DNA of 64,000 nucleotides from Heliocidaris tuberculata. Taxonomy: Eukaryota; Echinodermata; Echinoidea; Camarodonta; Echinometridae. The position numbers and the translations under genes were made by a program. Within the stretch, counting starts at the first letter, position 1; the number at the start of each line of letters is the position of its first letter. Under the pieces are notes generated by a model that was not told the origin of the DNA, did not search any database, and saw nothing but the letters and a program-made list of their open reading frames with translations. The stretch covers positions 6,407,566 to 6,471,565 of the forward strand of contig CM046852.1 of NCBI GenBank assembly GCA_025618425.1, given 5' to 3'. Of this stretch, positions 47,481 through 58,529 are shown in pieces.

Positions 47481-49263
47481 AATAAGTTATATTGAGAGGA
47501 GAGACCTAAAGTTACAGTTATCTAGTTCGCTCTTCCCCTCCCAGGCACAGGTGACGCCAATACTTAATAGCTCACAAATTAAAAAAAAAAAAATTGGAAC
47601 TCCCATGAGACTGATAGCCCACCAGAATGACAAGACCAACATACTGGTCTCGTGGACCTTCTGGCAACTTTTCAGAGAGGCATTGTCGATCTCGTGGGCT
47701 GTCAGTCTAATGGGACAACAGTACTATTGACACTCGTATAATAAGTTGTTATCTCATAAGCTGTTTCCATGGTCAACTTAACTCTTTTGTCAAGAAAATA
47801 TAGTCGACATTCTTAGTCAATGTATGAACCTACATAAGGTTCCCTCTATGAGGAATCAAAGAGTTGTCCATTTGTTACTAACAGCAGGTCTCTCAAATTA
47901 ATTCCACACAATATTTTACTGTGTTATTGCACAGTAATGTTGTTGTTGCTAAGGATATTTGTAATTCATTAAGAATAACAAACTAACTTAGCAGTTATTG
48001 ATTAGTTAAGACATTGAGGTACCATACAAGGCACAAGCATGAGTTCCTACAGGTCAAAAGCTTGAAAAACAGTGGTTGCTAGGGAAAAGGCTGTTGCTAG
48101 GTAACAGAATGGTCTCCATGGATAATCAAAATATTAAGTATATGTATGTGATGCACTTGCGACTGTAGCTGTTTATACTAAGTTTAAAGCCTATACCTTA
48201 AATGGTGATTGAGATGTCGAGCAAACAAGACTGAACATTAAAACCACAAGATTTTCTTGTAATATATTGTATATATGATTTTATTCATGTTCATGCATGT
48301 TGATGTTCTTGTTGCTAAGGATATTCCTTGTCATTCATTTTTTTGAAAAAGGAGTAATTCTCATCTAATAGGTGGATATTTGATTAGTTAAGTCTTTGAG
48401 GTAACATAACAAAACACATACATTGCATAAACACAAGTTCCTACAGGTTAAAAACTCTAGATATGATTGAAAAACAGTGGTTGCTAGGGAAAATGCTGTT
48501 GCTAGGCAAATCAAAGGATAATCAAAATATTCAATATTTGCTGCACTATTTGGGATTGAAGGTGTAATACCTTATCCTTAGACTCTTACTAATGTTCTGT
48601 ACCATTTTCCACACACACAAAATAGTGGAAGAGTTATACTGTAGGATTCAGTCAAATTTGACAGAAAAACTGCATTTTGCCGGATGTGAAAGCTTTGGTC
48701 AGGCATAGTTTTACAAGTGTTTACGTAATATATCACTGTTGCTATGATTTTTTTCTTCCTTATTATCACTTTTCGGTCAAAACCAACATTATTTCACTCA
48801 CATAACTTATTTTATTATATTATATATGGTTAAAAACTTTAAAAATGTGTTTCTAAGTGAAAAATTCATAGATTTGTGCAAGGGAAGAAATGTTTGCTAG
48901 GGAAAATTACGTTGCTAGGCAACAATTTGGAATATCAGTTTCATGCTAACATATCAGGCAGCATTTATTATTTCCATTTATAGTGGTTTTATCCCTGTAA
49001 AAGATATATAAATGTCTAATTCACTTTAATAAACAAGCAAATAACTTGTATTGATGACTCTTATGCGATTTGTTGCGAAAGTGGGCGTGGCTATTTCAAA
49101 GCCAGTTTCCATGGTGATGCTACAAGATGCGTCAATATTTACCCTCATTTTCAAAAAATTCAGAAGATTTCCTTTAAGATGAGGTATGTTGTAGCTTTAA
49201 TCCAGTCGGGGGCATTAAAGTCCAAAATTTTGGCCCCTCGCCGCTCACCTATTAGGAAAGATA

Positions 49264-49666
49264 GAATTATCAGGCGGCCGCCAGATAATTCTCTCTTTCC
49301 TTATATTATATTATTTTCCTTCTATCTTCTTCACTTTCTATTTTTCCTTATGTTATTCTATGTTTTATTCTTTTACCGTTGCCTTCTTTCTTTCATTATG
49401 TTATGTTGTAGATAGAAAGAGGAGATTAAAGAAGGATAAAAACAAAGAATAACATAAGCAAAGATAGAACGAGAAGAAGATAGAAGGAAATACAAAGAAT
49501 AACATAAGGAAAGATAGAATTATCCGGCGGCCGCCAGATAATTCACTTATTCTTATTCAGTAATACAGAAAGAGAAAGAAGAAGATAGAAAGAGGAAATG
49601 AAAGAAGGATAAAACATAGAATAAAATGAGGAAAGATAGAATTATCCGGCGGCCGCCAGATAATTC
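49264..49666. repeat. Three NotI-containing palindromes
   Basis: 28-bp near-palindromes GAATTATC-n-GGCGGCCGCC-n-GATAATTC at 49264-49291, 49517-49544 and 49639-49666, with the fourth at 39528-39555 in the other arm. Between them lie CTTCT/AGAAG-rich segments. Confidence 0.85.
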
Positions 49667-49867
49667 ACTGGTTCTTATTCTGTAATAGTTTTCTTTTCTC
49701 TTTTATCCCTCTCCCTTTTTTTCTGGACCCTTGATATGGAAAGGGGGAGGGAGCTGCTGAGTCGTTTTGGTTCCCACTCCCTCCTTTTAAGGTACGTGCA
49801 TGTACCTTATTTCATTTTCGGAATTATGAAGCCTATTTTCATTTTCGGAAGTAAGAACCCTATTTAT

Positions 49868-50225
49868 AAACGTAGAGGTGTTGTGGATCAGTGGATAAGT
49901 CCCCGGACTTTGAACCACGAGGTCCGGGGTTCAAATCCCACCGCAGCACTAGCGTCCTTTGGCAAGACGTTAATCTACATTTGCCACTCTCCACCCAGGT
50001 GTTAAATGGGTACCCGGTAGGATGCGAAAATTAATGTCGTTTGCTTAGCAATGTGAGCGCCACGGCCCATTGCTGGAATACTCCCCAGGGAGTGGAGAAT
50101 GTGCATACATTGTGTGCGGGCAAGCCAGAATCCGATGACCGGGGTAATAATATATCTGTAAAGCGCTTAGAGACATCTCCGATGTATTAGGCGCTATATA
50201 AAAGTGGAATATTATTATTATTATT
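49868..50225 (+). repeat. Full-length tRNA-derived SINE with (ATT)n tail
   Basis: tRNA-like head with GTGGATCAGTGGATAAG and B box GGGGTTCAAATCCC, a middle with CACCCAGGTGTTAAATGGGT, and a tail with AAAGCGCTTAGAGA...TTAGGCGCTATATAAA ending in ATTATTATT. The tail type is shared with L2/CR1-mobilised SINEs of marine animals (recalled). It is inserted in the TTCGGAATTATGAACC repeats of the giant inverted structure. Confidence 0.85.
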
Positions 50226-50511
50226 AATATTATTTCATTTTCGGAATTACGAACCCTATTTCATTTTTGGGAATTATGAACGCTATTTCATTTTCGGAAT
50301 TATGAACCCTTTTTCATTTTCGGAATTATGACCCTTCGGAAATATGAACCATAATTCATTTTCGGAATTATGAACCTTCGGATAAATGAACCTTCGACAT
50401 AACGAACCTTCAGAAAAATGCAACAAATGTTCGGCATTATGAACCCTCAGGCATGGGAAATTTGTGTTTCGGAATTATGATCCTTCGGAAAAACGAACCT
50501 TCGGAAAAACG

Positions 50512-51369
50512 AGTGCCCCCGCGAAATGTGCCTGTACGTAACAGACATAATATAGAGGAGCTTGCTAAGTATCTGGGCTATGTGGATGCCATTCTGATAT
50601 CTACCATTCATGTGTTAATTACACAAATACCTTGCAAGCTTTCTATCAAATGCCTAGTCAAACAGGCGCCGACAGACAGTGAGTGTGTTTACATAATTCT
50701 GACAATTTGACTACTTTTGAGAAAGTAATACAATTTCACAATAATTAACAACTTATTATTTAAAAGATCACTTGACACCACATTGTACCCAAAGAAAATA
50801 ACAATACTCAAGATTGTACTGTGTAAATTTGATCTGAATTGAATAAGACACTTTTGAGTTATTAAAGTTGAAATGCGAGAAAATTGGGGAGGGGGGGGGG
50901 GGGTTCGAAATCAAGAGCAGTTTGGGGCGGCATATCTTGGTCAAGGGGCACTTTGGTGTTGTTGTTTTTTTTTTCAGGGCAGTGTTACACGTACCCTTCC
51001 CAACAGAAATTTTTGACAGTTTTTATATTTTTGTAATGTACAGCCATACTTCTTCCTTTTGACACAATTTGGTCTTTGAGCCTTAAGGGAAAATTTACCC
51101 CATTTTTTCCCTTCTTCTTCTTCTTTTTTTTTCTGCCAAAGTTTGATGCATAATATGTTAGATGGGTTGAAATCGACCCGACAGTTGGGGCCCTAAGCAG
51201 TCAAAAAGTGGCTCCTTTCATCCAAGTCATATGCATGATCTCAGCGGTGTCTGAATACATAATGAGGAAGATCAGTTCGACACCTCTTTTGTTCAGGCTC
51301 TATAGCTGCTCTAAATCTGCATCAAATTGGACGTTTTTAGCATCAAAGTAAAGGAGAAGAACCAACTTT
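50512..51369. other. Intergenic, no gene seen
   Basis: AT-rich, with a poly-G run near 50890; no exon recognised. Confidence 0.4.
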
Positions 51370-52105
51370 TGTGTTCTGTATTTCATTTTAATGACAAAAT
51401 GTGTAAAGTTGGTGAAATTTCGGGTTTTAATTATGATAAGAAAATAAGATTTTCACCTTTGAAAAAATGGTTATTTTGCAAGTCTTTTTGTTTTGAGCCT
51501 AAATGATTTTTACATCATATCAAAGCTGACGATCTATGCTTCATGAAAATATCATTTATAACGAAGGGCACATTTTAAATCGGGTCAAGAACACACTTTT
51601 CCTAAGCCAAGTGCAAATATCTGCCTAAAACCAAGAATACCGCACTGTGATTGGCCAGACAGACTGCCCACCCACCAAGGAATCTTAAAATTCCACATCT
51701 GTTCGAGGGTCACTCGAAGGTCACTCTCCCCATTTAGTATTATGTTCAAAACAACCGCGCTGGCTTGTTTTTGGCCTTATTCAGCCAATCAGAAGACTGG
51801 ATTTGGAGCTTTTCAGAAAATCAAGAAATCTCGTCCTGTACCTTGGTGCTTAAAAGTGTGTTCTTGACCCAATTAAAGGGTGCCCCATATTAAGAATAGC
51901 ATTTTGAGAAAATATAGACTTTCAGCTTTACTGTGATATAAATTTTATTTAGGCTCAAAATAAAAAAAATGTTTTTCACAATGATCAAAAGAAGAGAGAG
52001 AACAAAAAATGTGTTTTCAAGCAACCTTTTCTCCCTAAATTTCACTTATTTTTTCCGACTGTTAGAAAAAAGAATGAACAAATATAAAAGTGTGACATTT
52101 ACTCT
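51370..52105. mobile_element. Foldback element of about 735 bp
   Basis: Arms with TTTTGAGCCTAAAT and GGGTCAAGAACACACTTTT on the left are found inverted on the right (TTAGGCTCAAAA, AAAGTGTGTTCTTGACCC). The centre contains CAGCCAATCAGAAG. The outermost ends are diffuse. Confidence 0.65.
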
Positions 52106-52795
52106 TTTCAATTGTATAATAATCAAGAACTTCACTTAATTATAAAGTGGTTAATTTGGTCCAGAAAGAAAATCTCACGATTCACGAGATTTAACAAGAT
52201 GAAAGATTGGCCACGAGAGACCTGCCAACTGACTGTAAGAGGACAAACTTTTTATGAATGACATGGATGGTCTAAGTAACTTTAAAGACCACTAGTAGTG
52301 GTGTCTAATGGGGAATTTGACACCATTGGGGTGTTTACCCAATAACAGGTGTTGTCAAGCACCCAGAGTGGACTTCCCATCTCTCACCCGAAGACTCTCT
52401 CTTTCACCTACCTGGAGAGACCAGGGGGTATTTCTTGACTGGACAGCGGGTTTGCTGCATGTGTGCCAGACTTGTACACCAATTAATATTTCCAGTGCTT
52501 TCCATCAAGTCTGGTGTCAGCGAATTATGACCTATTGCACATGGAAACTGCCTACGCCTACCATATGCCTCATATATAAAATGGGGTGACAATTTCGGGA
52601 CAGGCTCAAGGTCGGTGTGAAGTCTGCTGACAGAAAGTTTAAAACCCATTACCAAGTACCAACCCCCTCCCTCCACGGAGAGTTAAGTGTCGTAATAGAA
52701 TTCTAGAAGTGCTCACATAATAAATATTGACTAATAATAGTAAAATAATGAGGGCGTTAAACATTCACAAAGGACAAACATCTGTCTTCCTTGTA
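52106..52795. other. Intergenic, no recognised gene
   Basis: Contains a 93-codon plus-strand frame at 52308 with no motif recognised and no convincing splice signals; likely chance. Confidence 0.35.
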
Positions 52796-53401
52796 CAGTG
52801 TTTCCACTTTTCAAAATGAATTATCCTGAAATGAACACTGAAAATTCCTGGAATTTCAAAAAATATCCTGAAATTTTTTTAATGAGCTACGATCGCCTCC
52901 AAACCTTCCTTACATGATCTCTGTAGAATGTGCACTGATCATTACCCTATATACTGTATATTAGTTCACACCTCACTGCACTTGCATCATGTTCCAATGA
53001 ACCGTCAGTATTTATAGATGTGTGTGTGGTGTACTTGTGTGCTTGGGTGTTGGACTGTTTGTGTGTCGTGCCAGTGGTATGAGTCGGTGAGGGTATATGT
53101 GTGTGTATCAATGGTGTGTATGACTGTCCTACTATACTATACCATTGTACCGTACTACTGTATGCATTATACCCTACTGGGATTTTATATTTCTCCTTTT
53201 TTATTCCTTTGGTTTTTTTTTTCCTGTTCTTTCTTTTTATTTTCTTTATTTGTTTAACTTTTGCCTACATTTTTGTTAGTCTATTCACGGAATCCCCAAA
53301 TATCCTGGAAAAATCCTGGAATTTTTTCAATTCCTGAAATTATCCTTGAAAACCTCAAAAACTCCTGGAAACTCCTGAATTCCAGGAGAAGTGGAAACCT
53401 G
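52796..53401. mobile_element. 606-bp inverted-repeat element
   Basis: CAGTGTTTCCACTTTTC and GGAGAAGTGGAAACCTG form the ends; repeated ATCCTGGAA phrases lie next to each end. No clean 8-bp duplication. Confidence 0.6.
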
Positions 53402-54180
53402 CTGACATAATCAGTGGAATATCTTACATAAAATTTGAACGATTCATATTTATTGTTCCACTATAGAAGCCTAATTGTGAAATGTGCAATATGGTGTTTA
53501 CCTATCAACAGTGATCAAGGTCAGAGAATTTTATGGAAGGAATTCATCAACTTTTCTTCTTTCAACTGTTGTTCTGTCACTGCTGTACACTTTTGTAATG
53601 GAATGTCATGTATTTGGAGAGAAAAATACATGGAGCAAAATTATGTCGCTAAAATACTTGTGGAGCGAATGCAATGCACTGAAATGACACACGACTAGGC
53701 TTACTTTTGCACAGCAATCATGGCAATGTTTCCATAAACCTGCATAAGGTTTTGGTTACTTTCGGGAAATAATAACCATTACTTATACCGGGCCTGGAAG
53801 CTAGACCACCTGGTCATGCCGATCGATCTAGTGGGAATTCCCAAGCGTAAGTTACAACCCTGTTTAGTAAACTTCCCCAACAAAATGCAACACAATAAGT
53901 TGATGTTTGAATGGCTATTTTTAATTAAGATAACAGTTGTCAAAGTCCAATTTCCCATGGGAAAGCAATATTGAGAAATAATTACACCTACGGCAGACTA
54001 GCGTACGCAGCGTTCTGTAGACCATTCCTGGGACCTGGCCTAAACCAAATACAGGCTTAAAGGAGAAGGCGAAAGAAAAAAATGTAACTTTTGGGTCAGG
54101 GCGATGAAAAGACAGCCGGGACTGAAATGAAATTGTAATTCTGCTCGTTCGAAAAAGTGTACGTCAGACTATTAACAGTG
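53402..54180. other. Upstream region of the tandem-YqaJ gene
   Basis: Presumed promoter and 5' UTR. No convincing TATA box or initiator was identified. Confidence 0.35.
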
Positions 54181-55150
54181 ATGGATGCAGGTAGCTGTGG
54201 ACCATCCAAAAAGCGGAATCGTCAGATTCGCCGACATCTCGGCATGGATCGGACCCAAGATTTATCCGACTCTGGCGACGAGGAAGACCCTCACCATAAA
54301 ACTAACAAGCGGGTGAGACCAACTTTTGTAAAGGAGCACGAGAGTATTTCTTGTGAGCAGAATTCAGAAAGTAATCAAGTTCCAGGAAATTCATCAGGCC
54401 TGCGAGATGGAAGAAGCAATTCCCACTCAAATGGTAATAACATGCTAAAAGAACCTGGTGAAATCAACATCCGGGAAGGACTGATATGTACAGAAGAGAA
54501 TGGTGCAACTGTTTATTGTCAGTTAAAGCAAGGTCTAATAGCCACAAGTAACTCCCCGCCGAGACCGTCTCGAATGGGGAGCAATGCTCACGCAAAAAGT
54601 GACGTAAAGTCGAAAGTATCTACTGAAACCACTGACACCCGAAAGGAACAGATAGCAGTTACTATCGAAGAGAACAGTGCAATCGACGTTTCTTGTCAGG
54701 GAAATTCTAAACCTAATCAAGTTCTGATGTTCAGAGATAAAACTCGAGAGAGGAGCAATTCCTACTTAAATGATGACCTGAGGCTAAAGGAATATGCCAA
54801 AGTCAACTCCCAGGTGGGACAGACAACTGTTTGCCTACATGAGACCAATACAGACATATTACCCTACCAACCTAATAGTGACGGCAATCTTAATGTTATC
54901 GCTATGCACAATACTGCATCAGCCCTGTGCGCTCAGGCAATCACGTCTTCTTCTTCTTCTTCTTCTTCTTCTTCTTCTTCTTCTTCCATCTGTGACCTAT
55001 CATTAAATGATACCGCTGCTGATGGATCCACAAGCGCTCTCAATTCCCAACGAGTACGTGAAGATACAATTGGGGTAGATTCCGACAGGGTTGTCATCAG
55101 CAGAGGAGATGAAGAAGACTTCATCTGTATGCCTCCACCTGAGTCGGAAG
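54181..55150 (+). CDS. Tandem-YqaJ nuclease protein, exon 1 (polar N-terminal region)
   Basis: The reading frame opens at ATG 54181 (a frame-extending GTG upstream at 54157 is not a likely start). It encodes 323 residues with no recognised domain: a basic start (KKRNRQIRRHLG) resembling a nuclear localisation signal, acidic and Ser/Asn-rich low-complexity sequence, and a run of about 14 Ser (54948-54989) made by a TCT microsatellite. At 55150 the frame meets a donor, GAAG|GTAATC (phase 1), shortly before the open frame becomes unlike the rest and stops. Joined to the exon starting at 56422, it gives a continuous frame. The N-terminus is probably disordered. Its function is unknown; the assignment to the same gene as the nuclease exon rests on splice phase and spacing. 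Confidence 0.75.
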
Positions 55151-55454
55151 GTAATCCTTTTTTTCCGTGTAAATGCAATACTCTTGTCTTTTGTTCATGG
55201 ACAGGCGCATAAACTGCATTCGAAATCGTGATTTGAATGCAGTTTCGTATATTTGAATTACAAATTATGTGAACCTGTACATGAACAGAAGACTCGAACA
55301 GAGTATGCACAATTAAACCCTGCATTACATTCTACAACGCAAATCCAAATTTTTATAGAACTGACTGCGAAAAAAACAAAACAAAACATACTTTCCTTAT
55401 GAAAACATAATCAGTGTTCACAAAAATTTATGAAAGTGTAGGTAAGAAAATTTG

Positions 55455-55960
55455 ATTTGATTTGATTGTTTTATTTTAACAGGGTAGCCCCATCAGTAAA
55501 CAAAATACCCGTCTTCCTGAGGACCCTGTATAAAGATCAACATACATTCAAATAGCAATGACATAAAACATAATACAAGATTAACAAATAGGGTGTCATA
55601 TATATATACATGTACTCCTGAGATACAAGTTGAGATATTATAAAGCAAAGAAAAGAATCAAAATTAAGTATGATAAACTAGCAATTAACATATCAATTAC
55701 ATGTAGCCATAGTCCTTTGGATCATTAGTGTAATCTCGAAAATGGAATTATTTATATACCGTTCATAAATTAGGTATGATATTAAAATTAAATTTTACCA
55801 TTGTTTTGCATTATGAATTGTAGGAATATTTTGTAGAGTTACGAAACACATTTAGACATTATTACATGAATGAAAAATTGTCCATGCTTTTGCTTTTTAA
55901 ATGAATAAACTTATCAAATACATGTATTTCTCGAGTTATATTGAATTGTGCCAGCTAGGG
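55455..55960 (-). repeat. Probable LINE 3' end in the tandem-YqaJ intron
   Basis: On the minus strand, GGTCCTCAGGAAGACGGG...GATGGGGCTACCCTG leads to an AATCAAATCAAATC tail, the usual form of L2/CR1-type LINE tails. No coding part is preserved here. Confidence 0.45.
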
Positions 55961-56421
55961 GAAACTTACTTGTTTGGTAAGTGTATAGTGGACGACGTGT
56001 CCATATAGCATTGCTGGTCTACACCTGGGGGGGGGGGGGGGGGGGGAGTCGGTTGGGAGGGGGTCCATTTCGTAGGCCTACTTGTTTTTGTTTCAAGAGA
56101 TCGACATGGCCTCTTTTTTGGCGATTTCGGTATTGGAGTGGGAAAAATACATTTTGACAGCATTTTCTAGCATAGCGGCTATTATAATATTTGGTAATTT
56201 TTTTCCTAGCCATTTTTTAGTTATACCAAAAAGAAATATGTAGTCAATTGAAATATCGGATGATATATATATGAAAGACATAAAAGTTTGTCGTTGCTTG
56301 CAAACAAGCAACGACAAACTTTTATGTCTTTCATCACTAGCAGATATCCATGACCTAGCTCTGCCATAACGTTCATGCTTTAATATTTTCATCCTGTTTT
56401 TGTGCCGTTCCAGTACTATAG

Positions 56422-57926
56422 AACAACTTGACGTAAGTGATTTCCCAGAGCACTACGTCTCTTCACCAACCCAAAGTCATTTCGAATCTTCAGGGACTGA
56501 AATAACCCTACCGAAGAGCTTGAAAGAAATAGCCAGGACATGTTCGACTCCTAAAGAATTTTGTCTTCCGGAATACACACTGGATGAAATTAGTGCAGTT
56601 GAAAGAGAAACGAGAGGGAAGAGTAATAATCCAACATGGGCCGAATTTCGTGCTGGGTGTATCGAAGCAAACAGTTTCAAGGCTGTAGCTACGAGCAATC
56701 TGGTATTGGGAAAGAAGACTGAATGGCACATTAAAGAACCGTCAGAACTAGTCAAAGACGTCATGAATTACTCGAATAAGCCTTCTGGCAATGATGCGAA
56801 AGACAATGAGATGGAGGAGATTGCAAAGCAAATGTACACCAAAGAGCATAGACAACGATGCCATAGCCCTCTTGATGTAAGTGAATGTGGCTTGTATGTT
56901 CATCCGGAGATGGTTTTCATTGGGGCTTCTCCAAGTGCTCAGGTGAGCTGCAAGAAGTGTGGAAACGGTCTCCTTCAAATCAAATGTCCTAAAGTAAAGA
57001 GTTGGGAGAAGCCAACGCACCATAACACTCATTACCTTGTGAAAACAGTGAGTGGTAAGGACAAACTCAAGAGGACCCATGCTTTCTACACTCAAATTCA
57101 GACACACTTAGCTGTGACTGGACGGCCGTGGTGTGATTTCTTTGTATTTACAAAAGGTGGTTCTTTCCGAGAGAGAATTAGAAGGAGCGATACTGGTATC
57201 TGGCAGAGATATGCAGAAAATGTAAAAGGATTCTTCTGCAAATACGTAATCCCAGAGCTAGTGAATGGTGATATCAAAAGAAGTATTCTAAAAAGCACCA
57301 CTACGTCTTCAAGAAGTTACTGTCAACCTATTTCTGCAGCTGCCACCTGCTCATCATTTGAGTCTGCGCCACACAATAGATCAGGCACAGTCATTTCGGA
57401 ACCACAATCGGTTCACCCCAGAAGAACAGGAGAACCTATGTTGACTCTTGAGGAAATGTCGAATGATGAGGTACTCCCTGACAGCCTGCGCAAAAGAGCG
57501 AGTCAATGTTTCACTGCCAACGACTTCACGTTACCGAGGTACAGTCTAGAAGACATCGCAACAATCGAAGAAAAAACGAGAGGACAGAGTGATAATCCAT
57601 TGTGGTTTGATTATCGCATCGGTTGTATCAGTGCCTCGCGCTTCAAGAGTGTGGCCTCGTGGAAGGGATCTAGGGATCAAAATATACTAGTTAACAAGGT
57701 TAAAGGAGTAATGAATTATAAAGGTCCACCTCCGAATAATCCAAACCTTGTTTGGGGTAGGAAAAAGGAGCCGGTCGCAAGAGAGAAATACATAGAGATT
57801 CAGAAAAGCAAGGGCCACCGAGGGATACAAGTAGCAGAATGTGGGATTTTTTTCCACCCCGAGAAGACTTTCATCGGGGCATCCCCAGATGGCCTTGTAA
57901 GTTGTAGATCTAATTGCAAGGCTTTG
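56422..57926 (+). CDS. Tandem-YqaJ nuclease protein, exon 2 (two PD-(D/E)XK domains)
   Basis: YqaJ/lambda-exo-type nucleases degrade one strand of double-stranded DNA for recombination (family knowledge). The exon begins after CTATAG at 56421 (an alternative AG at 56413 would break phase). Domain 1 (about residues 354-614) and domain 2 (from about 676) are clear duplicates: both have LP-x-Y-[ST]-L-[DE]-[DE]-I, an NPxW start, VMNY, ECG, HPE and GASP; domain 1 also ends with AVTGRPWCDFFV and a [VI]PELV helix. Domain 2 has the catalytic SPDG aspartate (GAT at 57888) and the WGRKKEP-x-AR acidic helix. In domain 1 the SPDG aspartate is Ser (56934) and the E of the E-I-K motif is Gln (56976), so it looks catalytically dead. 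The frame hits TAG at 57927, and the rest of domain 2 follows in another frame. Such genes occur in many marine animals, some possibly inside transposons; here no transposase is near. Confidence 0.85.
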
Positions 57927-58308
57927 TAGCGCAACAGATGGAAATGGTATTCTAGAAATCAAATGTCCTGTAAAAGATAAATTTAAGCCACCAGCACCTT
58001 ATCATACTGCATATCTTACAGAGTCCCACAGTGGACGCATTGTACTTGACAAGCAACATGAATACTATCATCAGGTCCAAACCCAGCTAGCAGTCACTGG
58101 GCGTCCATGGTGCGATTTCTTTGTGTACAAACCCGGTGGGTTCTTCCTTCAAAGAATTAGGCCACATCTACGACAATGGCGATTTGACTCGATCCAAGCG
58201 GAGCAATTCTTCTGGGAGTATATCGTTCCTGAGCTGGTGGACAGGAAGCTCCTGATTCAGATGGCCAGTACTTCTGACGCTCATGACTCTGTTGAAAGGT
58301 TATACTAG
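57925..58308 (+). CDS. Tandem-YqaJ nuclease protein, C-terminal half of domain 2 (frame shifted by one base)
   Basis: This frame supplies what the previous exon lacks: GNGILEIKCP with the catalytic E and K (GAA at 57955, AAA at 57961), then EYYHQVQTQLAVTGRPWCDF and a final VPELVDRKLL helix. It is offset by +1 from the upstream frame at about 57921-57926, around a CTTTG. The 33-base GTAAGT...TTTGTAG segment at 57897-57929 looks like a tiny intron, but its length keeps the wrong frame. An intron 57901-57937 (37 bases, weak donor) would restore frame but is implausibly short. A sequencing or assembly indel, or a real inactivating mutation, is the simpler explanation. The frame stops at 58306-58308, unless it splices at GAAAG|GTTATA (58298) to the exon at 60633. 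Confidence 0.8.
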   Translation, partial: CSATDGNGILEIKCPVKDKFKPPAPYHTAYLTESHSGRIVLDKQHEYYHQVQTQLAVTGRPWCDFFVYKPGGFFLQRIRPHLRQWRFDSIQAEQFFWEYIVPELVDRKLLIQMASTSDAHDSVERLY

Positions 58309-58529
58309 TTTATGAATCTTACAGTAAAGTGGACACACTAGTTACGTTAAATAATTTTGTTTTCAACTCTAATAGAATGTTTTTGCTCTGGCCATCTTTT
58401 TTTCAATTATAGGGGAGGACCCAAGGTAAAAACTTTAATAAATAAAGAAATAACTATAATGGTAATGATGATAATAATAATAATACATAATAATAATAAT
58501 AATGATAATAATAATATTAACTAGAGTTG

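Larger units (their letters stand above)
39194..50511. mobile_element. Giant inverted-repeat structure, 11.3 kb
   Basis: Both ends start with CGTTTTTCCGAAGGTTCG (inverted) and carry tandem TTCGGAATTATGAACC units. Moving inwards, both arms have the GGCGGCCGCC palindrome block, the GTGAGCGGCGAG...CCACGCCCACTTTCG block and repeats of about 390 bp with GTTGCCTAGCAAC motifs. Left arm about 39194-41100; right arm about 47880-50511, lengthened by a SINE and extra units. The interior holds decayed LINE and MITE sequence. No flanking duplication was read, so transposition of the whole is inferred rather than shown. Confidence 0.65.

Noticed and set aside
49868..49950. A functional tRNA gene
   Set aside because: A- and B-box-like sequences are present, but the anticodon arm is poor and a SINE body and (ATT)n tail follow directly.
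52308..52589. 93-codon plus-strand frame as a small gene
   Set aside because: No family recognised and no convincing promoter or splice signals; left as intergenic.
57897..57929. A 33-base intron in the second YqaJ domain
   Set aside because: Perfect-looking ends, but removal keeps the incorrect frame and the length is below any usual intron size.
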